Part shown: piece after piece, positions 7,617 through 12,996 of the stretch
Layout of the letters: each line of letters starts with the position of its first letter
How positions within the stretch are numbered: position 1 is the stretch's first letter
Assembly (NCBI GenBank): GCA_958349075.1
Contig: CATWBR010000076.1
Location: 1-12,996, forward strand
DNA: 12,996 bases
Source: an uncultured Clostridium sp.
GTDB taxonomy: Bacteria > Bacillota > Clostridia > Lachnospirales > Lachnospiraceae
Direction: 5' to 3'
Position numbers and translations under genes: made by a program
Notes under the pieces: generated by a model
Told to the model about the DNA's origin: nothing
Database searches by the model: none
Seen by the model: only the letters and a program-made list of their open reading frames with translations

Positions 7617-8820
7617 TTGAAAACTCCTCCTGCTCTTCATTATTAAACGCTTCGAGAACCACCGCGGTTCCCATGCCGCCCCCGGCGCAGGCCGACGCCA
7701 GGCCATAGCGTTTCTTTTCCCGCAGAAGTTCATAGACAAGCGATGCGATAATCCGTGTGCCCGTGGCCCCTACCGGATGTCCGAGCGAAATTCCGCTGCC
7801 GTTTACGTTGGTGATGTCACGGCTCAGCCCCAGCTCCTTCTCGCATGCCAGATACTGGGCCGCAAACGCCTCATTAATCTCCACCCGCTCCATGTCCTGA
7901 AGCTTAAGCCCCGCTTTCCCAAGCGCTTTTTTCACAGCTTCCACAGGCCCGATTCCCATGATGTCAGGCTCCACCCCGACCGTAGCCGTGGAGAGGACGC
8001 GGGCCAGAACCGGAAGTCCCAGCTCTCTTGCTTTCTCTTCCGATGCCAGGATAACGCCGGAGGAGGCGTCGTTCATTCCCGACGCATTACCCGCGGTCAC
8101 GGTTCCTCCCTCCTTGAAGGAGGCCCGGAGTGAAGACAAGCCCTCCAGGGATGCGTCTCTCTTCGGATATTCATCCTGTTCCACCAGAACCGTCTTCTTT
8201 TTCCCCTTTACCCCGATGGGGATAATCTCCTCCTTAAACCTCCCCTCCTCGATGGCCCGGCAGGCCCTCTGCTGGCTGAGCAGGGCCAGTTCATCCTGCT
8301 CCTCACGGGTGATGTGATACCGCTCCGCCAGATTTTCCGCCGTGATTCCCATGGCAGGTCCGACGCCCAGGTTGGTGAGTGAATCCCACATGGAATCACG
8401 GATTTCAAAATTGCCCAGTTTCTTTCCCCAGCGCGCGCCCTCAACAATATGCGGGGCATTGCTCATCACTTCGGTGCCTCCGGCCATGATAAAGTCGGCC
8501 TCACCGGCCATAATCTGATAGAAACCAAGCTGCACCGAGGACATCGACGAGGTGCAGTTGCGATGTACCGTAATTCCCGGCACCGTGACCGGAAGTCCTG
8601 CCTTGACCGCAGCCACCCTGGCCAGGTTGTTCTCTTTATACGTTTTCTGGTAGTTGCATCCCCAGATTACATCGTCAAGCAGTTCCGCATCCAGGACGCT
8701 CCTCTGAAGCAGGGCCTGCATCACCGGGATCGTCAAATCCAGCGCCCCCAGGCTCCTGAAAGCTCCCCCTAACGCTCCGATCGGTGTTCTGCACGCCGAT
8801 ACAATTACTACATTTCTCAT
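7594..8820 (-). CDS. Acetyl-CoA acyltransferase (thiolase)
   Basis: This 408-residue protein is a thiolase, cleaving 3-oxoacyl-CoA with CoA to acetyl-CoA plus a shortened acyl-CoA, or running in reverse. The nucleophile is Cys89 in [18 protein letters not shown] (316-322), His348 in [14 protein letters not shown] and Cys378 in [11 protein letters not shown] complete the active site. I start it at ATG 8820 because thiolases begin close to the motif [14 protein letters not shown]. An in-frame ATG at 8841 with a weaker AAAGGA site would add seven residues. Beyond the usual end at VVLEAF there is an acidic tail of about 16 residues whose codons contain the ribosome site of the next gene, which it overlaps by 23 bases. 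Chain-length preference cannot be fixed; acetoacetyl-CoA and 3-oxoadipyl-CoA thiolases share this architecture. Confidence 0.92.
   Translation of the reverse strand: MRNVVIVSACRTPIGALGGAFRSLGALDLTIPVMQALLQRSVLDAELLDDVIWGCNYQKTYKENNLARVAAVKAGLPVTVPGITVHRNCTSSMSSVQLGFYQIMAGEADFIMAGGTEVMSNAPHIVEGARWGKKLGNFEIRDSMWDSLTNLGVGPAMGITAENLAERYHITREEQDELALLSQQRACRAIEEGRFKEEIIPIGVKGKKKTVLVEQDEYPKRDASLEGLSSLRASFKEGGTVTAGNASGMNDASSGVILASEEKARELGLPVLARVLSTATVGVEPDIMGIGPVEAVKKALGKAGLKLQDMERVEINEAFAAQYLACEKELGLSRDITNVNGSGISLGHPVGATGTRIIASLVYELLREKKRYGLASACAGGGMGTAVVLEAFNNEEQEEFSNVQDERA
7624..7631 (-). promoter_or_regulatory. Ribosome binding site of the CoA-transferase, embedded in the thiolase tail
   Basis: AGGAGGAG on the minus strand lies within the Gln-Glu-Glu codons of the thiolase C-terminal tail and 9 bases before ATG 7616. 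It supports the short start MYKMSEL for the transferase. A second ATG at 7607 (MSEL) is possible but less well spaced. Confidence 0.7.
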
Positions 8821-8852
8821 TCCTTCATCCCCCTCTCTCATCTCTTTTTCCT

Positions 8853-9620
8853 TTAATTCCGGAATTCCGGCGTCCTCTTTTCCAGAAAGGCAGTCATCCC
8901 TTCTTTCTGATCAGGACCTCCAAACAGGGCGGCCCAGTTACTCCGCTCCCTGTCGGACGCCTTTCCGGGATCCGGCTCCCGCAGGTTTTCTTCTATCGTC
9001 TGCTTGGCCGCCGTCAAAGCGGTCCCTGATTTGGCGCTTAGATATCCGGCCAGTTTTTCCACCGCTTCGCAGAAGCAGTCCGGAGCTTCCACCCAGTTTA
9101 CAAGGCCGGTTTCCAGAGCCTCTTTCGCAGTAATCTGCCTTCCCAGATAAATCAGTTCTTTTGCTTTTGCTTCCCCGATAAGCCCCGGCAAACGGAATGT
9201 GCCTCCGGCTCCCGGCATGATACCCAACGTAATCTCCGGAAATCCCATCCTCGCATCCGTACAGGCAATCCGGAAGTCACAGGCCAGGGCCAGCTCCATG
9301 CCGCCTCCCAGGGCATACCCTTCAATGGCCGCCACCGTCGGGATTTTCATTCGTGCCAGCTTGTCGAATGTGCTGCCAAAAGAGAAATTTTCGGCTTCCC
9401 CGGGATTCAAATCCGCCATCTCCCTGATGTCGGCTCCGGAAGCAAAGTTTTTTCTGCTTTTTATCACCAGAACTTTGATATCCCTGTTTGCGGCCGCATT
9501 GTCGATCGCCGTGTCAAGCTCGTCCACCACCTGCCTCGACAGCGCATTATATGCCTCCGGCCGCTCGATTGACAGCCAGGCGATGTGATTTCTTATTTCC
9601 AGCCTGGTAAACCTCTCCAT
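8853..9620 (-). CDS. Enoyl-CoA hydratase (crotonase family)
   Basis: This 255-residue crotonase-fold protein should add water across 2-enoyl-CoA to give a 3-hydroxyacyl-CoA. Numbered from the ATG at 9620, the CoA/oxyanion segments are FASGADIREM (59-68) and GYALGGGMELALACDF (101-116). Glu109 and Glu129 (in FPEITLGIMPGAGGTFRLP) have the 20-residue spacing of the two catalytic glutamates of true hydratases, so an isomerase or decarboxylase assignment is less likely. An in-frame TTG at 9626 would create an ATGA-like overlap with the gene before, but it is only 4 bases from AGGAGG. The ATG is 10 bases away and is preferred. The protein is probably soluble. It links the dehydratase product to the dehydrogenase, and its presence together with Hbd and thiolase argues that the enoyl-CoA is oxidised. 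Confidence 0.9.
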   Translation of the reverse strand: MERFTRLEIRNHIAWLSIERPEAYNALSRQVVDELDTAIDNAAANRDIKVLVIKSRKNFASGADIREMADLNPGEAENFSFGSTFDKLARMKIPTVAAIEGYALGGGMELALACDFRIACTDARMGFPEITLGIMPGAGGTFRLPGLIGEAKAKELIYLGRQITAKEALETGLVNWVEAPDCFCEAVEKLAGYLSAKSGTALTAAKQTIEENLREPDPGKASDRERSNWAALFGGPDQKEGMTAFLEKRTPEFRN

Positions 9621-9622
9621 TC

Positions 9623-10498
9623 TCAACTGTCCTCCTCTTTTGCTCCGTACCGGTAAAAACCTTTTCCCGTCTTTCTTCCGTACTCTCCCTTTGCAAAATG
9701 CTCCACAATTGCCGCGGACGGTTTATCCGCCGGATTGCCGGTCGTCCGGTAGCGTTCCATCAGGACGTGGTATTCCAAATCAATCCCCGTCATGTCCAAC
9801 AGTTCCAGCGGACCGAGCGGGTGGTTCAGCCCCTTTCTTACCGCCAGATCGATATCCTCCGCCGATGCAATATCCTGATCGAGCAGATAGCACGCCTCCT
9901 TTGTGACGGCGCTGAATATACGGTTTACTACAAACCCGTAAATCTCTTTTTTCACCAGCACCGGCGTTTTCTTGATCGAGACCGCAAACTCCATCATTGT
10001 GTCCACAGTCTCCTTGGAGACATGCGGCCCCTTTACAATTTCAACAAGCTGCATTACCAGGGCCGGATTGAAAAAGTGGAAGTTTATCACCTTTTCGGGT
10101 CTCTTAACCGCGTCCGCAAACAGGGAGCTCACGATATAGGAACTGTTGCTTGCATAGATTGTATGATCGGGCGTGCAGCGGTCTATCCCGCTCAGAACCT
10201 GTTTTTTAATCTCCAGTATGTCGGGAACCGCCTCGATCACCAAATCCGCACCCGTCCCCGCCTCTTCAAGGCAGTCCGTAAATACCAGGCGGCTCTGCGC
10301 CTCTGCCGCGGTCTCCTGCATCATTTTTCCTTTCGCGGTTCTAGAGTTGAACCAGTCTCCTGCAAACTTTTCGGCTTTTTTAAGCATTTCCTGTTTTAAA
10401 TCATAGATTTTCACCTGGTATCCGCACAGAGCGGCCTGCATGGCAATCTGGTTCCCCATCGTGCCGCATCCAATCACAGTTACATTGTCAATCTTCAT
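9623..10498 (-). CDS. hbd: 3-hydroxyacyl-CoA dehydrogenase (3-hydroxybutyryl-CoA dehydrogenase type)
   Basis: The 291-residue protein has the length and order of clostridial Hbd enzymes, which interconvert 3-hydroxyacyl-CoA and 3-oxoacyl-CoA with NAD(P). The N-terminal Rossmann motif is VIGCGTMGNQIA (8-19). The catalytic region SNSS (117-120) is followed by NFHFFNPALVMQLVEIV, giving the His141-Glu153 dyad, and by VNR with Asn192. The C-terminal dimerisation domain carries GLNHPLGPLELLDMTGID (223-240) and GRKTGKGFYRYG (274-285). It starts in an ATGA overlap with the dehydratase beta gene and ends 2 bases before the enoyl-CoA hydratase start. In this setting it probably oxidises the 3-hydroxyacyl-CoA formed by that hydratase, although the reverse butyrate-forming direction is chemically possible. 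NAD versus NADP preference is not clear from sequence. Confidence 0.92.
   Translation of the reverse strand: MKIDNVTVIGCGTMGNQIAMQAALCGYQVKIYDLKQEMLKKAEKFAGDWFNSRTAKGKMMQETAAEAQSRLVFTDCLEEAGTGADLVIEAVPDILEIKKQVLSGIDRCTPDHTIYASNSSYIVSSLFADAVKRPEKVINFHFFNPALVMQLVEIVKGPHVSKETVDTMMEFAVSIKKTPVLVKKEIYGFVVNRIFSAVTKEACYLLDQDIASAEDIDLAVRKGLNHPLGPLELLDMTGIDLEYHVLMERYRTTGNPADKPSAAIVEHFAKGEYGRKTGKGFYRYGAKEEDS
9631..9636 (-). promoter_or_regulatory. Ribosome binding site used to choose the enoyl-CoA hydratase start
   Basis: AGGAGG on the minus strand sits 10 bases from ATG 9620 but only 4 bases from the alternative TTG 9626. The spacing favours the ATG, though not decisively. The site lies within the last codons of the dehydrogenase gene. 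Confidence 0.6.
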
Positions 10499-11658
10499 TC
10501 CACACCTCCCTGCCTTCCCCGCTTCTCACTTAATACTTCCACAAATCCCTCTATTCTTGTCTCAATACTCTCTGCGGAACTCATCGACTGTTCCAGCTCG
10601 ATGTACAGGAAGGGAATCCCCTCCCGTTCCAACTCCTTTTTATAGACAGGATAATCAAACTCCTCCGGTTCGCAGAATTTCATCATGGCAATCAGAACCC
10701 CGTCGGCCCGCGTCTGTCTTACCAGCTCAGTCAGGCGGCTTCCCCTGCTCTTCTGCTGTTCGCACAGGAACGGATCGCCCCTCTGTGCCAGAAACCGCCC
10801 GGCCATTTTCTGCAGAACAGTTCCCTCCCCGGTTCCGGGAATTCGGAAACTTCTGGATTCCTGGGACAGGTCATCCGCCGCGATGCAGATCCCGTTTTTT
10901 TCCAGCGCGTTTATAACCGCCTCCGGTTCCAGCATCAGCCCCGTTGCCACTACCCGGATTAAATCCCCGGCCGGAGGCGTTTCTCTCCGGCAGAGCTTCT
11001 CATTGATACCGGCCAGAGTCTCACTGTAATCCGTTTTATCCATGAAATAGTATGCTTTCAGAATCTTGTGCCTGACGCCGATACCGATTACGTCGGGGTG
11101 GGACGCCGCCAATGCGGTAAACTCTCTCATCTTTGCCCGGCATCCCTCAAACCGGTTCCAGCTTTCTAAAAGCTCATGTTCTTTTATCGTCCGGCCCGCC
11201 AGAAGTTCCAGCTTTTCCTTGACTCTCATCAGTTCGTTTTCCAGATACTCCGCAGAAACGGTACTCTCTATATTCTGAGGGTAGACCATGGGAAATACGG
11301 GAATGTGGGGTACAGCCGCCTTCCAGTTCTCGCAGACGCACTTGAGGGTATCGCAAAATGTTGGTATCAATACGGCCGAAAGCATGTCATACGTTCCGTT
11401 CAGTGCCTGGGACATGTTTGCCTTCATTACAGAACAGCAAAAAGGCTGAAGATACTGCCCCACGCGCGGGCTCTCTGCCGCTCCTCCCCACATCCCGACC
11501 GGAAGGAATCCCGCGGCATCCACAAGCTCATCCGGCGTGTAGACCGGGAAACAGCCTACTGCCTTTCTCCCGCTTTGCTCCATGGCACGCAGAACGGCCT
11601 CCCCGGGATGATCGGCTGCCTGGCACAGCTTATCAATCAACAGTTCTAGCTCCTCCAT
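10495..11658 (-). CDS. 2-hydroxyacyl-CoA dehydratase, beta-type subunit (HgdB/FldC/HadC-like)
   Basis: This 387-residue protein is the partner subunit of the dehydratase encoded just before it. It shows the family's N-terminal segment GCFPVYTPDELVDAAGFLPV (35-54). Three cysteine regions are candidate [4Fe-4S] ligands: QPFCCSVMKA (Cys74/75), IPTFCDTLKC (Cys102, Cys107) and MMKFCEPEEFDYP (Cys329). I chose the ATG at 11658 because AAAGGAGGT lies 7 bases upstream. An in-frame GTG three codons earlier (11667) falls inside that Shine-Dalgarno sequence. The gene overlaps the alpha subunit by 26 bases. Its stop codon shares ATGA with the start of the 3-hydroxyacyl-CoA dehydrogenase gene, so translation is likely coupled on both sides. 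The beta subunit often carries the cluster closest to substrate in studied enzymes, but substrate choice cannot be deduced here. Confidence 0.88.
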   Translation of the reverse strand: MEELELLIDKLCQAADHPGEAVLRAMEQSGRKAVGCFPVYTPDELVDAAGFLPVGMWGGAAESPRVGQYLQPFCCSVMKANMSQALNGTYDMLSAVLIPTFCDTLKCVCENWKAAVPHIPVFPMVYPQNIESTVSAEYLENELMRVKEKLELLAGRTIKEHELLESWNRFEGCRAKMREFTALAASHPDVIGIGVRHKILKAYYFMDKTDYSETLAGINEKLCRRETPPAGDLIRVVATGLMLEPEAVINALEKNGICIAADDLSQESRSFRIPGTGEGTVLQKMAGRFLAQRGDPFLCEQQKSRGSRLTELVRQTRADGVLIAMMKFCEPEEFDYPVYKKELEREGIPFLYIELEQSMSSAESIETRIEGFVEVLSEKRGRQGGVE

Positions 11659-12865
11659 TCTGCACACCTCCTTTCCTCTTCTCTTCTATAGTCTCCGCCA
11701 GAGACTGAATCCTGGTCTCAAACTGTGCCAGGGAAAAGGCCCTCGGATCCGTTTGATCGCCGTCAAAAATCACCGCTGCCGCTCCGGTGCGTTCCACTAC
11801 CCGCCGCTCCACCTCAAACTGTCTGAAATCCATCAGTTTACAGCTTCTGTTCGAATGGAAGATCAGGCCGTCCACTGAAAACTCTTTCACCAGTTCCGAC
11901 AGATTGTCCACTCCAAAGTCCAGATTCCGATTGACATAATTCGAGCTGTAGGCACGGGCCATTCCGTCTAAGTCCCCGGCTTCGTAAAGAATGGTCCAGG
12001 AATCCGGGTATGTAGATGCCACTAAGTTGATGCCGTATTTCTTGAGTGTCTTATAGGTGGACGAAAGATACGGCCAGCATGCAATTCCGTCCCATAAGAT
12101 TCTGATCTTTTCTTCCTGATCCTTCCACGGCCCCAGCCCGGCCGCTTTTTTCTCCTCCAGTTCCTTTACCCACAGTTTAAATAGTTCCAGCCCTTCCCGG
12201 CGGCCCCGCATACAGACAATAACCGCCATATAGTTGAATAAATCAAACCCATTTAAGGGAGACGGTTTTGCTCTGGCCATCAGTGAAGCTTTTTTCCACC
12301 ACCTCGCCGTCTCCGATGAAATTTCCATAATCCCGTGGAATTTTTCATAGTCAAAACTCTTTTTAGTCAACTGCTCCAGCTTTTGGATGGCATCTGTGAG
12401 CTGGCCTTTAATATAACGGACGTTTTGCTCCGTCACCTCGTATTCATGGTTGAACGGAAGATCGAAAATAATCATCGGAATATTCAGTTCCCTGGCAATA
12501 TTCTCATACCATTTCAACACGGTATTACATATATTGTTGCAGCAGAAGATCAAGTCCGGCAGTGGAATATCACCCGCCGGGCTGCTGAGCACCTCCATGT
12601 ATCCCAGGTTCACCCGGGCATAGGAACAAATATCCACCGAATATCCGTTGGCCTCAGAGTGCTCAAGCAAATCCAGCGCACATTTCCTGGCTCCGATGGC
12701 AGCCGCATGGTTTTCCGGGTAGACCACGGCAATATCCATCGTCTCTAACAGCTCCTGCGGTGATATGGAGGTTGCCCAGGCTACAAGCCGCCCCTGCCGT
12801 TTTGCTTCCATTGCGTTTTGATAATGCTGTTCCAAAAGCTGATTCAGCATTTCTTTTGACGTCAT
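11633..12865 (-). CDS. 2-hydroxyacyl-CoA dehydratase, alpha-type subunit (HgdA/FldB/HadB-like)
   Basis: This 410-residue protein looks like one subunit of the heterodimeric iron-sulfur dehydratases that remove water from (R)-2-hydroxyacyl-CoA to give a 2-enoyl-CoA by a ketyl-radical mechanism. Visible family signatures are YPENHAAAIGARK (49-61), DICSYAR with Cys80, CCNNICNTVLKWYE with Cys109 and Cys113 (108-121), and FHSNRSCK with Cys342. The conserved cysteines are the expected [4Fe-4S] ligands. The ATG is preceded by AAAGGAG at 8 bases, and this is the first gene of the cluster. It overlaps the beta subunit gene by 26 bases, which fits equimolar expression. By family knowledge the enzyme is cytoplasmic, extremely oxygen sensitive and needs an ATP-dependent activator, which is not encoded in the window. 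Substrate cannot be read from sequence. A benzoyl-CoA-reductase-like role is possible but less likely given the neighbouring beta-oxidation genes. Confidence 0.9.
   Translation of the reverse strand: MTSKEMLNQLLEQHYQNAMEAKRQGRLVAWATSISPQELLETMDIAVVYPENHAAAIGARKCALDLLEHSEANGYSVDICSYARVNLGYMEVLSSPAGDIPLPDLIFCCNNICNTVLKWYENIARELNIPMIIFDLPFNHEYEVTEQNVRYIKGQLTDAIQKLEQLTKKSFDYEKFHGIMEISSETARWWKKASLMARAKPSPLNGFDLFNYMAVIVCMRGRREGLELFKLWVKELEEKKAAGLGPWKDQEEKIRILWDGIACWPYLSSTYKTLKKYGINLVASTYPDSWTILYEAGDLDGMARAYSSNYVNRNLDFGVDNLSELVKEFSVDGLIFHSNRSCKLMDFRQFEVERRVVERTGAAAVIFDGDQTDPRAFSLAQFETRIQSLAETIEEKRKGGVQNGGARTVD
11666..11674 (-). promoter_or_regulatory. Ribosome binding site deciding the dehydratase beta start
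   Basis: AAAGGAGGT on the minus strand lies 7 bases before ATG 11658 and inside the end of the alpha-subunit gene. It rules out the GTG at 11667, which overlaps the site itself. Confidence 0.75.
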
Positions 12866-12888
12866 ACTGTAAACTCCTTTCCCTTTTC

Positions 12889-12905
12889 TGCTTTACTTAA
12901 AAGCA
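12889..12905. promoter_or_regulatory. Palindrome in the leader of the first gene
   Basis: TGCTTT-ACTTA-AAAGCA (plus strand) is a perfect 6-base inverted repeat with a 5-base spacer. It ends 24 bases before the dehydratase alpha start. It could be an operator downstream of the promoter or a short mRNA hairpin close to the ribosome site. No regulator gene is in the window to match it. Confidence 0.4.
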
Positions 12906-12962
12906 ATTTCCGTGCCATCTGTTTCTCTTTTAGTGTCGGAATCTACAATTTTCGATATATTA

Positions 12963-12990
12963 TTTATATTTTCCTCTTTTTATCTGTCTA
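12963..12990 (-). promoter_or_regulatory. Possible sigma-A-type promoter for the cluster
   Basis: The minus strand has TAGACA (12985-12990), a 16-base spacer and TATAAA (12963-12968), each one mismatch from the -35 and -10 consensus. Transcription would start near 12956, giving a leader of about 90 bases. The surroundings are very AT-rich, so chance matches are likely and the call is tentative. Confidence 0.35.
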
Positions 12991-12996
12991 TCTGTC
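12981..12996. repeat. Tandem 8-base repeat at the right edge
   Basis: TATCTGTC occurs twice in direct succession and runs off the window. The proposed -35 box lies within it. Whether more copies follow cannot be seen. Confidence 0.6.

Noticed and set aside
7617..7739. N-terminal extension of the CoA-transferase by 41 codons
   Set aside because: The extension lies inside the thiolase coding region and reads as out-of-frame sequence. A strong ribosome site supports the start at 7616.
9698..10399. Plus-strand open frame of 233 codons
   Set aside because: It is antisense to the 3-hydroxyacyl-CoA dehydrogenase gene, whose catalytic residues are all intact. There is no family resemblance.
10495..12865. 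Double-cubane-cluster protein or benzoyl-CoA reductase instead of a dehydratase
   Set aside because: Two separate subunits with the CSYAR, CNNICNT and HSNRSCK motifs, followed by enoyl-CoA-processing genes, fit a 2-hydroxyacyl-CoA dehydratase better. A reductase role cannot be fully excluded.
139..12865. Standard butyrate-synthesis operon (thl-crt-hbd)
   Set aside because: The usual bcd and etfAB genes are missing, while a dehydratase, a transporter and an amine-dehydrogenase-like complex are present. Catabolic use of the same chemistry is the better fit.

Overview
The window holds one long, tightly packed, single-direction gene cluster read entirely from the minus strand: twelve intact genes, first gene at the right end (12865) and last gene at the left end (139). 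Strong GGAGG-type ribosome sites, gene overlaps of 4 to 26 bases, moderate base composition and an oxygen-sensitive 2-hydroxyacyl-CoA dehydratase all point to a strictly anaerobic Gram-positive fermenter of the class Clostridia. A Lachnospiraceae-like gut or sediment organism is a reasonable guess, but nothing here identifies the species.

Region 1 (12996 to 7594, in transcription order) is a CoA-thioester module. It has an AT-rich leader with a possible promoter and a small palindrome, two subunits of a 2-hydroxyacyl-CoA dehydratase, a 3-hydroxyacyl-CoA dehydrogenase, an enoyl-CoA hydratase with both catalytic glutamates, and a thiolase. Region 2 (7616 to 4786) is a single-chain CoA-transferase of the 4-hydroxybutyrate/acetate type followed by a GltS-type sodium/glutamate symporter. 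A strong hairpin without a U-tract (4734-4779) then separates Region 3 (4684 to 1312). This region encodes a four-polypeptide flavin/iron-sulfur dehydrogenase of the HcnABC, opine oxidase, hydroxyproline dehydrogenase and sarcosine oxidase type: a plant-type [2Fe-2S] subunit, an FAD subunit carrying an extra two-cluster ferredoxin domain, a separate BFD-type [2Fe-2S] subunit, and a DadA-like substrate flavoprotein. Region 4 (1296 to 139) is an iron-dependent alcohol dehydrogenase.

Taken together the enzymes suggest the following catabolic route. An anionic amino or hydroxy acid enters through the symporter and is oxidised by the flavoprotein complex. A derived 2-hydroxy acid is activated by CoA transfer and dehydrated to a 2-enoyl-CoA. 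This is rehydrated at C3, oxidised to a 3-oxoacyl-CoA, and cleaved to acetyl-CoA plus a shortened acyl-CoA. No acyl-CoA dehydrogenase or Etf is present, so the enoyl-CoA seems to be oxidised rather than reduced as in classic Stickland-type routes. The dehydratase activator, a dedicated 2-oxoacid reductase and any regulator are absent from the window. The substrate is unknown: 2-hydroxybutyrate, 2-hydroxyglutarate and 2-hydroxyadipate are chemically consistent candidates, but they are inference only. All reading frames appear intact, and no tRNA, rRNA, insertion sequence or CRISPR array was seen.
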